Source: an uncultured Oscillospiraceae bacterium
GTDB taxonomy: Bacteria; Bacillota; Clostridia; Oscillospirales; Oscillospiraceae
Length of the DNA stretch: 64,000 nucleotides
Direction of reading: 5' to 3'
Assembly (NCBI GenBank): GCA_947588605.1
Contig: CANPYK010000007.1
Span: forward strand, 32,290-96,289
In this document: positions 9,145-17,183 of the stretch, in pieces
Position numbering within the stretch: position 1 is the first letter of the stretch
How the letters are laid out: every line of letters starts with the position of its first letter
Translations under genes and position numbers: made by a program
Notes under the pieces: generated by a model
Seen by the model: the letters and a program-made list of their open reading frames with translations, nothing else
What the model was told of the DNA's origin: nothing
The model's database searches: none

Positions 9145-10038
9145 ATGCCATTCATGCTCACAAGGTCGGAGGTCTCCGCGCTGGAGGCGGACGCCTGCCT
9201 TCAGGACGGGACCGGGGCGCTGACGGCGAAGCGCCGGGGGCTTTTGAGGCGCGACTGGGTCATTTGCTGTCCCGCCGCCGGGACGGACGCCGAGGCGCTG
9301 ACGGCGGCGTATCTTACGGGCCTGGAGGCCGCGTCCAAGAGGGGCTGCGGCACGGCGGCCATGGCCCTGCTGGGCCTTGCCTCCGGCGCGGACCCGGAGA
9401 CGTCCGTCCGGGCCGGCGTCCGGGCGGCCAGCATCTTCCTGCGGGGACACGACATGAGCATCACCTTCTCCGTCCCCGAAAGCGCCGTCAAGCGCTTTGA
9501 CGACGGCTTCTACGCCGCCCTCCGGGACTACATCCACGCCCGCTACAGCGGCCCCGAGGGCACGGCGGGCATCTTCAACCGCTCCCTCTACCGCTTGGGC
9601 GCCGCCCCCATGCCCACCTGTGCCGCCGCGCCGCCCATGAAGGGTGAAGCGTGCGCCGCCCCCGCCGTGAGCCTGGAGGACATGCTCAAGGCCGCCGACG
9701 CCGGCTTCTCCGAGACGCTCCTGCGGCTCATCGACCAGGGCGGCCACAAGGACGCGGAGATCTACAAAAAGGCCAACATCGACCGGAAGCTCTTCTCCAA
9801 GATCCGCTCCAAGCCCGACTACCGCCCCTCCAAATCCACGGCGCTGGCCCTGGGCGTCGCGCTGGAGCTGCCCCTGGACGAGCTCCGGGACCTCCTCTCC
9901 CGCGCCGGCTACTCCCTCACCCGCGCCAGCCGCCGGGACATCATCGTGGAGTATTTCGTCTCCCGGGGGCAATACGACATCTTCGCCATCAACGAGGCCC
10001 TCTTCGCCTTCGACGAGCCCCTCCTGGGCGGGGCGTAA
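9145..10038 (+). CDS. Macro-domain-like protein with degenerate macro part and C-terminal helical (HTH-like) domain
   Basis: 297 residues, start after an ACGGAGGTG site. The C-terminal part (about 180-297; IYKKANIDRKLFSKIR, LALGVALELPLDE, DIFAINEALFAFD) is the conserved helical domain found at the end of many clostridial macro-domain proteins. The N-terminal 150 residues align with a macro domain in position and keep its last strands (FLRGHDMSITF), but the ADP-ribose-binding N-A-N motif and the glycine-rich loop are missing. So it looks like a macro protein that has lost catalysis or binding. It is followed by a VWA gene with a matching -10 box. Function unknown; a sensor or adaptor role is an inference. 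Confidence 0.6.
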   Translation: MPFMLTRSEVSALEADACLQDGTGALTAKRRGLLRRDWVICCPAAGTDAEALTAAYLTGLEAASKRGCGTAAMALLGLASGADPETSVRAGVRAASIFLRGHDMSITFSVPESAVKRFDDGFYAALRDYIHARYSGPEGTAGIFNRSLYRLGAAPMPTCAAAPPMKGEACAAPAVSLEDMLKAADAGFSETLLRLIDQGGHKDAEIYKKANIDRKLFSKIRSKPDYRPSKSTALALGVALELPLDELRDLLSRAGYSLTRASRRDIIVEYFVSRGQYDIFAINEALFAFDEPLLGGA

Positions 10039-10079
10039 CTTCCTCCCTGAAAAATAAAAATGTCGCCTGAAAAGCGACC

Positions 10080-10132
10080 ATGACCTCCCTTGCGTCCGGT
10101 ATACTGGGACCATCACAACAAAGGGAGGTCAT
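10080..10132 (+). promoter_or_regulatory. Promoter -10 box flanked by a 12-bp perfect inverted repeat
   Basis: ATGACCTCCCTT (10080-10091) and its exact complement AAGGGAGGTCAT (10121-10132) surround the -10 box TATACT (10100-10105). No good -35 box is seen. The right arm contains the ribosome site of the VWA gene, so transcripts that read in from upstream could fold and hide it, while transcripts from the local start would lack the left arm. It could equally be an operator. Confidence 0.6.
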
Positions 10133-10136
10133 TTCC

Positions 10137-10784
10137 ATGACAAACAACAATTTGACTGAGCTCGTATTCATCCTGGACCGCAGCGGGTCCATGTCGGGCC
10201 TGGAGTCCGACACCATCGGCGGCTTCAACGGCATGATCGAAAAGCAAAAGCGGGAACCCGGCCGGGCCCTGGTGTCCACGGTGCTCTTCGACGACAAGAC
10301 CGAGGTCATCCACGACCGGGCGGACCTGAGCGCGGTCCCGCCCATGACGGACAGGGAGTATTACGTCCGCGGCAGTACGGCCCTTCTGGACGCCGTGGGC
10401 GGCGCCATCCGCCACATCAAGAACGTCCACAAGTACATCCGCCCCGAGGACGTGCCGGAGAGGACCCTGTTCGTCATCACCACCGACGGCAAGGAGAACG
10501 CCAGCCGCGAGTACACCTACGATAAAGTGAAAGCCCTCATCGAGGAGCGCAAGGCCGCGGGCTGGGAATTCCTCTTCCTGGGCGCCAACATCGACGCCGC
10601 GAAGGAGGCCGCCCGCTTCGGCATCGCCTCCGACCGCGCCGTCCGCTACAAATCCGACCACGCCGGCACCGCCCTCAACTACGCCGTCATCTCCGACGCC
10701 GTCACCGCCGTCCGCTCCTGCGCCCCCCTGAGCGCGGACTGGAAGGAGCGGGTGGAAAAGGACGTAAAAAAGCGGGGCCAGTAA
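10137..10784 (+). CDS. VWA-domain protein
   Basis: 215 residues forming almost exactly one von Willebrand A domain. The metal site DRSGSM (Asp14, Ser16, Ser18), the GSTALLDA loop and ITTDGKENAS are intact, so it probably binds a divalent metal and a partner protein. No signal peptide, so cytoplasmic. The ATG at 10137 follows AGGGAGG. It lies 98 bp behind the macro-like gene with a matching -10 sequence, and faces a PARG-like gene. A joint role in ADP-ribose signalling is suggested by context only. Confidence 0.8.
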   Translation: MTNNNLTELVFILDRSGSMSGLESDTIGGFNGMIEKQKREPGRALVSTVLFDDKTEVIHDRADLSAVPPMTDREYYVRGSTALLDAVGGAIRHIKNVHKYIRPEDVPERTLFVITTDGKENASREYTYDKVKALIEERKAAGWEFLFLGANIDAAKEAARFGIASDRAVRYKSDHAGTALNYAVISDAVTAVRSCAPLSADWKERVEKDVKKRGQ

Positions 10785-10796
10785 GCTCCGGCCCCG
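10766..10796 (-). terminator. Terminator of the PARG-like gene, inside the VWA 3' end
   Basis: On the minus strand CGGGGCC...GGCCCCG is followed by CTTTTTTA, 21 bp after the PARG-like stop. The stem overlaps the last codons of the convergent VWA gene. Confidence 0.75.
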
Positions 10797-10816
10797 AGAC
10801 GGCAAAGGACAGCGCG

Positions 10817-11713
10817 TCAGTTCCCGCGATCGCTCCCCTCGCCATAAAGATCCCTGAAATTGCGGCAAAATTCGTTGAAATTGACCTGTTCCGGTGACCT
10901 GTCGAGAACGGCGAAATCGACCCGCCGGAACACGCTCCCCTCGCCCGTCCCGCTCCGGTCAAAGCCCCTCAGGACCTTGTAGAAGATGTCCGAGACATCC
11001 CGCGCATCGTTCCCGAAGGCCCCGCACCCGAAGGCCCCGAGGACGAGGAAGCGGTATCCCTCGCGGGCCGCGCACCGCAGCATCCCCTCGACGCGGCGGG
11101 TGAACAGGCTCTCATAGTCCCGGGCCGTCATGCCGGAAAGGCCGAATTTGACAGGGGCGGCGCAGGTCATGACGGCGACGACGGCGCTCTCCTCCAGCAG
11201 CTCGCCGTCCTCGTCCCGGAGGATCTCAACGCGCGGGGTGATGATGACCGCGTCCGAGCCCACATATGGGTCGCGGGCGCGGTTATACCGATAGTAGGAC
11301 CGGGCGTCCTTGCCCTCCAGCGCCAACAGGAGGGAGCTCTTCCGGCACAGGTCCTCCTCCTGCGCCCTCGCGCCGCCCCTCACGCCGCCGCCGGGTGAGA
11401 CGGGGTTGGCAAAGTTGAGGACCAGCACCTCGCGCTTCGCGCCCCTCCCGCCCAGCCGCCGCGCGTCGGCGGCAAGCTCAAGCGCCCGGGCGAAGGAGTC
11501 CCGGTTGACGCAGTCGTACACGCACCGTTCAGCACCGGGGCTCTTCGGCAGCCGCGCGCGCCGGAGCCTGTCGATCTCGTCCGGGAGGAAGACCTCCGAC
11601 CTGACCATGGCGGCTCTCTTCAGCTTTAGGCGGACCGTATGCCCATCCTTCACATACGCCCCCTTCTCAAGGATCCCAAGCGTCTCATAAAGCGTCGTAA
11701 TATCGTTTTCCAT
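10817..11713 (-). CDS. TIGR02452-type PARG-like (macro fold) protein
   Basis: 298 residues, the size of the bacterial PARG-like family that removes ADP-ribose or poly-ADP-ribose. Signature segments are present: LNFANPVSPGGGV (GGG loop region), AQEEDLCRKSSLL (the QEE catalytic pair), TCAAP and VLGAFGCGAFGND. It is therefore likely catalytic, unlike the degenerate macro protein next to it. Before the prophage came in, it would have been the next gene after lysS and its terminator. Start 11713 follows a GGGGG site. Confidence 0.85.
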   Translation of the reverse strand: MENDITTLYETLGILEKGAYVKDGHTVRLKLKRAAMVRSEVFLPDEIDRLRRARLPKSPGAERCVYDCVNRDSFARALELAADARRLGGRGAKREVLVLNFANPVSPGGGVRGGARAQEEDLCRKSSLLLALEGKDARSYYRYNRARDPYVGSDAVIITPRVEILRDEDGELLEESAVVAVMTCAAPVKFGLSGMTARDYESLFTRRVEGMLRCAAREGYRFLVLGAFGCGAFGNDARDVSDIFYKVLRGFDRSGTGEGSVFRRVDFAVLDRSPEQVNFNEFCRNFRDLYGEGSDRGN

Positions 11714-11727
11714 TTGAACCCCCTACT

Positions 11728-11762
11728 AAAAATGGCGATCCCACCCCGGAATCGCCATTTTT
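11728..11762 (-). terminator. Original lysS terminator, now stranded
   Basis: AATGGCGAT and ATCGCCATT form a stem with T-runs on both sides. It lies 15 bp after the stop codon of the displaced lysS tail (11777-11800), so it was probably the lysS terminator before the element inserted. It can also work on the plus strand. Confidence 0.7.
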
Positions 11763-11776
11763 CATTTTTTATATTC

Positions 11777-11800
11777 TCACTCCATCGGCTTCATCGTGGG
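11777..11800 (-). pseudogene. Displaced 3' end of lysS with att core (left end of the element)
   Basis: Read on the minus strand this encodes PTMKPME-stop, which matches the C-terminal PTMKP of LysS. The 12-bp core ACGATGAAGCCG (11786-11797 here) is repeated in the same orientation at 17393-17404 in the living lysS gene. This is the pattern left when an integrase inserts at a gene 3' end and the element brings a replacement tail. Confidence 0.75.
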
Positions 11801-11917
11801 GACTTGAACCACCTACAATTCATCATACAACATAATGTTCCGTCTTCAACACAAAATGTAAGAATTTCAGAACTTTTTACACTTTTTCATGTCGTCTTGT
11901 TTCATCACATTTCAAGC

Positions 11918-11941
11918 AAATGGGGTAATATGTGGGGTAAT
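11918..11941 (+). repeat. Left arm-type repeats of the element
   Basis: AAATGGGGTAAT then TGGGGTAAT, 3 bp apart. The same pair in the same orientation occurs at 17267-17290, 2 bp apart. Such repeats are typical integrase arm-binding sites. Confidence 0.7.
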
Positions 11942-12032
11942 GAATCGCCTTTTTTTATGTATCGCCCCGTGCCGAGCAACATTTCTTTTAGATATTATAC
12001 ACGGCCCACACACTTTTGTCAAACTTCTCTTA

Positions 12033-12070
12033 CAAAAACCAGGGGGGAACCGCCTTTGACGGTCCCCCCC
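12033..12070 (-). terminator. Terminator of the phage lysis genes
   Basis: On the minus strand a GGGGGG-ACCG...CGGT-CCCCCC stem is followed by TGGTTTTTG, just after the stop codon at 12082. Confidence 0.75.
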
Positions 12071-12081
12071 CCTTTCTTGTT

Positions 12082-12534
12082 TTACACCCCTCCGAGAAAA
12101 TCTCCCTTCCTGGCGTGCTCGTCATACACCCTCTTGATGTTCTCAATGGCGAGCCTCGCCCGGTTGTTCTTGTACCCCGGATGGGTTTTGCAATATCCCT
12201 CGTAGTCGTCTATGTCCTGGAGCATGTCAGTGAAATACTCATGCGTGTAATTCTCTCCGCGCATGAGCTTTATATTGAACTCCAATATCCTCCGGCGCGT
12301 CAGGCTTTTGTCCCGTTCGTCATCGTCCTGGATGTGCTCCTCCAGCTTCTCCTGCACCTCGGTCTGCGTCCGCTTGATGTTCGTGATCTCCCCCAGCACC
12401 TCGGCGTTGATGGCTCTCCCCAGCATCTTCGCCAGCCACGACCAGGGGTTCCACTTGATCGGGGCGATCTGAATCAGCGTCAAAAGGAGCAGCACCCCGC
12501 CGCCGCTCCATCCGACGATCTCACTCACGCTCAT
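12082..12534 (-). CDS. Phage membrane-anchored protein next to the holin
   Basis: 150 residues with one N-terminal membrane helix (about 11-25), a charged coiled-coil region (about 45-85) and a conserved-looking tail (DIDDYEGYCKTHPGYKNNRA). I recognise this pattern from small proteins in lysis regions of clostridial phages, where it may assist or regulate the holin. It is the last gene of the minus-strand lysis group and is followed by a terminator. Exact function unknown. Confidence 0.65.
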   Translation of the reverse strand: MSVSEIVGWSGGGVLLLLTLIQIAPIKWNPWSWLAKMLGRAINAEVLGEITNIKRTQTEVQEKLEEHIQDDDERDKSLTRRRILEFNIKLMRGENYTHEYFTDMLQDIDDYEGYCKTHPGYKNNRARLAIENIKRVYDEHARKGDFLGGV

Positions 12535-12558
12535 TTCCGCCTCCCATCTACGCGCCGA

Positions 12559-12882
12559 TCACCCTACACTGGGCGGCGCGTTGACGATTTTGCTCATATC
12601 GCAAAGCTCGTCGATAAGGCTGGAAATTGCGTCCATGTCCAGCTCATATTTGACCAGCTCCGCGGACGCCCTGACCATCGCCAGCACCCACTCCTTACGG
12701 TCGGCGCCCTTTTCAAACATTTTCTCGGCCCTCTCCATGTAGCCCATCACGATTTTCACGACCTCCGGCCAGTTCTTCTCCTTGATGGTCTCCTTCACAT
12801 ACTCCACCAGCTTGATGACCAGCGGGATCGTCGTCGCCAGCGTCAGCAGCGCCGACACGATCAGTCGCACCCACTCATTCAT
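12559..12882 (-). CDS. Holin-like small phage membrane protein
   Basis: 107 residues: one membrane helix at residues 5-27 and an amphipathic charged remainder with WVLAMVRASAELV. This architecture resembles holins with one helix of the LLH/phi11-like type, which let the endolysin cross the membrane. It lies between the two other small phage genes and 400 bp downstream of the amidase. The assignment rests on size, topology and context. Confidence 0.6.
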   Translation of the reverse strand: MNEWVRLIVSALLTLATTIPLVIKLVEYVKETIKEKNWPEVVKIVMGYMERAEKMFEKGADRKEWVLAMVRASAELVKYELDMDAISSLIDELCDMSKIVNAPPSVG

Positions 12883-12899
12883 GCGCGTCCCTCCTTATA

Positions 12900-13283
12900 T
12901 TAAATAGGCGGGCTCTGTTGGCCCGTCTTCGTTTCCTTCGCAAATCCATTCGCCGCGGCGGCGGCAAAGGTGATCCCGTCTCCGTTCCCGGACACGTTCT
13001 CCGCCCTGTTCTTGTCCACGATTTTCCCCAGCACAACGCCGACCGCCGTCCCTATGGGCGTGAACACCACCGTCCAGCAGGCCAGCGCCCCGGCGTACTG
13101 GTACCTGATGCTCAGCACCGCCAGGATAAACCCGCCAGCGATCCCGGCTACAAGAAACAGGAGGATATATATGGCGCACCGGTTGGTAAATCCCAGCCCC
13201 GCCATATGCCGGATGAATCTCCCAAGGGCCGTCACCCGCTTTTGCCCCTCCCGTTCCTTTTGCCTCTCATGCTTCCCCTTCAT
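12900..13283 (-). CDS. Phage-encoded protein with two membrane helices
   Basis: 127 residues; a basic N-terminus (KGKHERQKEREGQKR) precedes two hydrophobic helices (about 37-60 and 65-88) and a polar tail. It starts at the amidase stop codon, so it belongs to the lysis group. It could be a second holin or antiholin; I do not recognise a family. Confidence 0.6.
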   Translation of the reverse strand: MKGKHERQKEREGQKRVTALGRFIRHMAGLGFTNRCAIYILLFLVAGIAGGFILAVLSIRYQYAGALACWTVVFTPIGTAVGVVLGKIVDKNRAENVSGNGDGITFAAAAANGFAKETKTGQQSPPI

Positions 13284-14182
13284 CAGGACGCCTTGCCCAT
13301 CATCTGAGCGAAGCGGTAGAGCAGCATCGCCATCTGCTCTCTGGTCAAAAAGTCCTCCCAGGCATAGTTGGGCTCCCCGGTGGGCAAAGTCCCCATCCCG
13401 GCGACCATTCCCGTCCGAACGGCCCAGTCCCTGGCCTCCTGGCTCCAGGCGCCGCTGTCGTTGTCCTGGATGCTCCCACGATACTGGTTCATGTACTCCA
13501 TGAATTTCTCAAAGCTCACGTCTTCTTCCTCCTCCCTATCGGCGGCCAGCAAAGCCGCCACGTCATCCCTGGCCGTCTCCATGGATTTCCCGAACCTCGG
13601 GAACCAGTGCGTCACGTCCGAGTGCCCGGACCCGAACCCCAGCACATAGCTGTCGTGGTGGCAAAGGATCGTCGGGATATCCACCCCGTTGACCCTCGCC
13701 GTCCCATGCGGGTCGATTCCATAAAGCTTGCACAAATACGCCGTGATCTCGCACGCCTCCCTATAAACGGCGCCAAAATATACAGGATCGTTCAAAGAAT
13801 CTTCCGCTATTTCAAATTGTATCCAACCAGAATTGCACGACCCCTTCTTCCCAGGCCCACACCCCCACGGGCGGAAATCCCACGGCATGGTCTGCACCGT
13901 CGCCACCGTCCCGTCCGCCAGCTTCCCGATCCAGCAGTTAAGACCGGCGCCCACGGAGACATGGTTCCAGTCGTTGTGGTTTTTGTTGACCCCCAGGATT
14001 TGCAAAAGCTCCTCCCTGTTGGGGTCGTCGTCGCTGGGCTGGACATAGCGCTTGATTGTGGGGTTGTTCGCCCCCGTGCTGTGCCACAAAACGCCCAGCA
14101 CCTTCATTTTCCGCGTCTCCTTATAGCACCGGCTCTGCGTCTGCATACACACGAGCGGCCTGTTTGCCTCTGAATACTTCAT
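13283..14182 (-). CDS. Phage endolysin: N-acetylmuramoyl-L-alanine amidase with C-terminal SLH-like segment
   Basis: 299 residues. The amidase_2/PGRP-type domain spans about 25-215 and shows a first zinc ligand in LWHSTGANN and later histidines in LCHHDSY and GSGHSDVTHWF. The C-terminal 70 residues (SQEARDWAVRTGMVAGMG, LTREQMAMLLYRFAQ) resemble an SLH repeat used for wall binding. It cuts the amide bond between muramic acid and L-alanine. The frame opens upstream inside the integrase gene, but the ATG at 14182 follows GAGGGG right after the integrase stop. Confidence 0.88.
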   Translation of the reverse strand: MKYSEANRPLVCMQTQSRCYKETRKMKVLGVLWHSTGANNPTIKRYVQPSDDDPNREELLQILGVNKNHNDWNHVSVGAGLNCWIGKLADGTVATVQTMPWDFRPWGCGPGKKGSCNSGWIQFEIAEDSLNDPVYFGAVYREACEITAYLCKLYGIDPHGTARVNGVDIPTILCHHDSYVLGFGSGHSDVTHWFPRFGKSMETARDDVAALLAADREEEEDVSFEKFMEYMNQYRGSIQDNDSGAWSQEARDWAVRTGMVAGMGTLPTGEPNYAWEDFLTREQMAMLLYRFAQMMGKAS

Positions 14183-14189
14183 GCTCCCC

Positions 14190-15104
14190 TCACAATTCCG
14201 AGAGCTCCCCGGGCTTGCGCCCCACGAGCTCCCCGTCCGCGAAATATTTTCCGAACTCCTCCTCGTTGTCGATGTCCTTGTAAACATTCACCATTTCCAG
14301 CGACTCCCAGCCAACAATGGCCTGTATCACCGAATCCGGTATATCCGCCTTCGCCAGATTCGTAGTAAAGGCGTGCCTCAGGCAGTGCATATAGATGTCC
14401 GTCCCGCTGATTTTGGAGTACATCTCCGCCCAGCTGTTCGCCGTCGTAATGGGCGCGTGACGCGCGGGGTCGCTCCTGTCCGGGAACAGCCACTCACTCT
14501 CGATGCCCCGCTCCTCCCTCTGCTTCATCCAGAGGTCCAGATACGGCTTAAATGGCTTTGCCAGCACGTAGCACGTCAGCATCTTCCCGTTGACGCCCCT
14601 GCCCTTCGTCCGGATCTTCTCAGGCGTCCTATAAAGCGAGCCGTAGATGATATTTTCCTCATCGAAATAGGACACCTTAAAGCGCAGCAGCTCGGATTTT
14701 CTCCTTCCCGAATAGAGCGCCAGCGCGAAAAAGCACGCCTGCTCATACTGTTCTCTCTCCACCAGGGTATCGAGGATGGTCTTGGTCTGCTCGTCCGTCA
14801 GCACCGTCTTCTCCCTGGTGGGCTCGTTCACCGGGTTTTCTATCTTTCGGACGATGGACCGGAAGCCCGGCAGCTCGTCGTCCATGATGGCCTCGATGTA
14901 GTTGCTCAAGGACGACAGCGTGCTCTTGAGCCGCCTTACCCTGGCGGGCGAATTTTCGTTTTGCCGCAATAGCCAGTTCTGATACGCCACGATATCCCGC
15001 TTGCTGATCTCCGGGAAATATTTGTTGTCCGCGTTCTGGAGCGCCCAGACAAAGAAAATGTGAAGGTCGTTCTCATACGCCTTCATCGTCTTCGATCCGC
15101 GCAC
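14190..15104 (-). CDS. Phage tyrosine recombinase, probably shortened at the N-terminus
   Basis: 304 residues. The catalytic residues are visible: Arg in SGRRKSEL, His-x-x-Arg in HCLRH, and Tyr in VNVYKD. The frame begins with GTG at SKTMKAYENDL, which is the first helix of the core-binding domain; relatives carry an extra arm-binding part before it. The start lies inside the 3' end of the tape-measure fragment, so this gene appears to be fused at a deletion joint. It is followed by the amidase gene 8 bp on. It may still be active on core sites. Confidence 0.75.
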   Translation of the reverse strand: MRGSKTMKAYENDLHIFFVWALQNADNKYFPEISKRDIVAYQNWLLRQNENSPARVRRLKSTLSSLSNYIEAIMDDELPGFRSIVRKIENPVNEPTREKTVLTDEQTKTILDTLVEREQYEQACFFALALYSGRRKSELLRFKVSYFDEENIIYGSLYRTPEKIRTKGRGVNGKMLTCYVLAKPFKPYLDLWMKQREERGIESEWLFPDRSDPARHAPITTANSWAEMYSKISGTDIYMHCLRHAFTTNLAKADIPDSVIQAIVGWESLEMVNVYKDIDNEEEFGKYFADGELVGRKPGELSEL

Positions 15105-15543
15105 TCTGGATCTGCGAGATCATATTCCCCGCCCTGTCCAGGCCGGAGATCGTGGCCGTGACCACATTCCTGACCTCGTCAAAGGAGGTGGAGATGCTCC
15201 GCACCCCGGCGTTGGCGGCGTAGATATTGTCAATAAATTGCTTGACGGTATTTTGCGGAATGTTCAGGTTCTCCAGAGCCTGCTTGAGCTCCTCCACCCT
15301 TTCTGTACCAAAGTCGAATTTTATTCCCAGCTTCGACCGATTCGCCGCCACCTGAAGCTGACTGGACAGCTTCTGCATCTGCGCGGGCGCGTTCCGCCCG
15401 TCCAGCTCGACCCCCAGCCGGATCGAGTTCTTTTGCCCGACCAGCTTGGAGATCTCGTCCAGCTGCCCGGAGATCCGTTCCGCGGAGGCGTCCTCGTCCA
15501 GCTCCGCCACCAACAATATTTTCAGATCCTCATCCAACGTCAT
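15073..15543 (-). pseudogene. Phage tail tape-measure protein, N-terminal fragment
   Basis: 156 residues starting at ATG 15543 with an AGAGGGTGG ribosome site. The sequence (helical, with repeated DEISKLVG, ALENLNIP, FDEVRNVVTATISGLDRAGN) looks like the start of a tape-measure protein, which normally has several hundred residues more. It stops where the recombinase begins, consistent with a deletion that removed the rest and the distal tail genes. Confidence 0.6.
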
Positions 15544-15582
15544 CACCACCCTCTTTTGATCCGTCCCTGACGCTGCGGGCGA

Positions 15583-15930
15583 TTATTTCAACCGCACCCC
15601 CTGCCGCGTCAGCCCCTTTTTCAGCGCCTCCACATGCGCGCCGCTCTCCGAAAGCCGCTTTTTCGTCTCGGCGAGAAACCGCCTCGGCTTCGGCCTTTTC
15701 CAGTAGTCATATCCACTGTCCCCGGACTGCGCAAAGCCGTACTCGATGAGATAAATCAAATTCTTATCCACCGTAGCCGCGTTCCCATGTACCCCATTCA
15801 GATACGGGTTGGGTTTGGTATCGCCGTCAGCGGCGTTCTGGATTCCACAGACGTACAGGACCTGATGAAAGCCTCTGGCGCCTTCTTCCCGCTCCGCGAT
15901 ATCATGGACGTAGGGTACTCCTTGTGAATT
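15583..15930 (-). pseudogene. Phage gene fragment (5' end lost)
   Basis: An open frame of 115 codons, readable from 15930 to the TAA at 15583, with good coding character (YVHDIAER, NGVHGNAATVDKNLIYLIEYGF, SGYDYWKRPKPRRFL). A stop codon lies directly upstream at 15931-15933, where the plus-strand recombinase fragment begins, so the original 5' part has been cut off. It is 39 bp upstream of the tape-measure start, which points to a head-tail or tail gene. Family not recognised. Confidence 0.5.
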
Positions 15931-16583
15931 TCATCGCCAGCACACCGGTATTTCAGCATTGGCTTCCTCTTTTCACCGTATTTCTTGGCACAGGATGCCG
16001 CGTCGGGGAAGTCCTTGGTCTGCGCTGGGAAGACTGCGACTTCGATAACAATATCATCAGCATCAATCACCAGCTCATATTCCGCAAGCTGGAGGGGAAA
16101 AAACATCTCGAATACCACATCACAACCCCAAAGACTTCAACGGGAACACGCGAGATCCCCATGCTGTCGGAAGTAAAAGCGGCCCTTCAGGCAGAATACG
16201 AGCAGCAAACAATAACCGGCTTCAATGAAACCACAATTGATGGTTACTCCGGTTTTATATTCACCAACCGATACGGCGGTGTCTATTCGCCTCACGTTAT
16301 CAACCGTACCATTGAACGGATCTACAAGACCTATAATAAGCAAGAGCAGGCGCTTGCCGAGGAAGAGGGGCGGGAGCCTCTGCTGCTTCGGCATTTCACA
16401 GTTCACAATCTCCGTCACACTTTCTGCACCCGTTTTTGCGAAAACGAAGCCAACCTCAAAGTTATCCAGGAAATCATGGGCCACGCCGATATCGAAACCA
16501 CCATGAACATCTACGCGGAGGCAACGCGAGAGAAAAAACGAGAGGCGTTTACCAATCTCGAAGGCAAAATCAAAATCTCATGA
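15924..16583 (+). pseudogene. Tyrosine recombinase, C-terminal catalytic fragment
   Basis: 219 residues covering the catalytic domain only: Arg in GCRVGEVLGLRW, His-x-x-Arg in VHNLRHTF, GHADIETT and the Tyr in MNIYAEAT. This is the Tn916/phage integrase type. The arm-binding and core-binding domains (about 170 residues) are missing; upstream sequence in frame is unrelated and the GTG start is fortuitous. Its position next to the right att site and arm repeats suggests that the full-length version inserted the element into lysS. Confidence 0.8.
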
Positions 16584-16598
16584 AAGCGGGTGAAACTG

Positions 16599-17174
16599 AT
16601 GGGTAAATTCGTGGACCTTACCGGTCAAACATTTGGTCTGCTGACCGTACTCAAGCGGACAGAAGATATCAAGCCGGGTCGTCCTATGTGGTTGTGCCAA
16701 TGCAAGTGCGGAAACACCGTTGTCGTCTCCTCCACCAACCTTACAAAAACAAACGGCACAAAATCATGCGGATGTCTGAGGCATTCTCCCCCGAAAAATC
16801 TGATTGACCTGACCGGCCAAACATTCGGCAAGCTGACTGTACTCCGTAAGGACAACTCAGGAAAAACAAGATGGATATGCAAATGTGAATGCGGAAACAC
16901 CGTCTCTGTGCTCTCCGACAGCCTGCAAAGAGGCCGGACAACTTCCTGCGGATGCTCAAGACGCACAATGCGATACGACCTAACAGGCCAAACCTTTGGC
17001 CACCTCCTTGTCCTCGGGCAGGTCAACAACAACCGTATCAAAGGGAACGAGGCAAGATGGAAATGCCTCTGCCAAAATTGCGGCCGCACAGTAGAAGTCG
17101 GCAGCTACTGGCTCCGGCACAGCAATCCCTACAGCCATTGCCGATGCACACGCTTCAAGAATAAATATTCATAA
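16599..17174 (+). CDS. Three-repeat zinc-finger-like protein carried by the element
   Basis: 191 residues made of three tandem units, each starting DLTGQTFG (about residues 4, 69 and 125) followed by a W-x-C-x-C-x-CGNTV motif and ending SCGC or HCRC. Each unit has four to five cysteines in zinc-ribbon order. Such DLTGQ-F-G-LTVL units are common in phages and integrative elements, often beside nuclease or AP2 domains, and probably bind DNA. It follows the recombinase fragment by 15 bp and ends with a strong terminator. ATG 16599 is chosen; a GTG 9 bp earlier is possible. Confidence 0.7.
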   Translation: MGKFVDLTGQTFGLLTVLKRTEDIKPGRPMWLCQCKCGNTVVVSSTNLTKTNGTKSCGCLRHSPPKNLIDLTGQTFGKLTVLRKDNSGKTRWICKCECGNTVSVLSDSLQRGRTTSCGCSRRTMRYDLTGQTFGHLLVLGQVNNNRIKGNEARWKCLCQNCGRTVEVGSYWLRHSNPYSHCRCTRFKNKYS

Positions 17175-17183
17175 AAAATGAAA

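Noticed and set aside
11791..11815. tRNA 3' end (GGTTCAAGTCC resembles a T-arm on the minus strand)
   Set aside because: No acceptor, anticodon or D arm nearby; the flanking bases instead read as the lysS C-terminus PTMKPME-stop, which explains the site better.
15798..16118. 106-codon minus-strand frame opposite the recombinase fragment
   Set aside because: Antisense shadow of the recombinase catalytic domain; no ribosome site.
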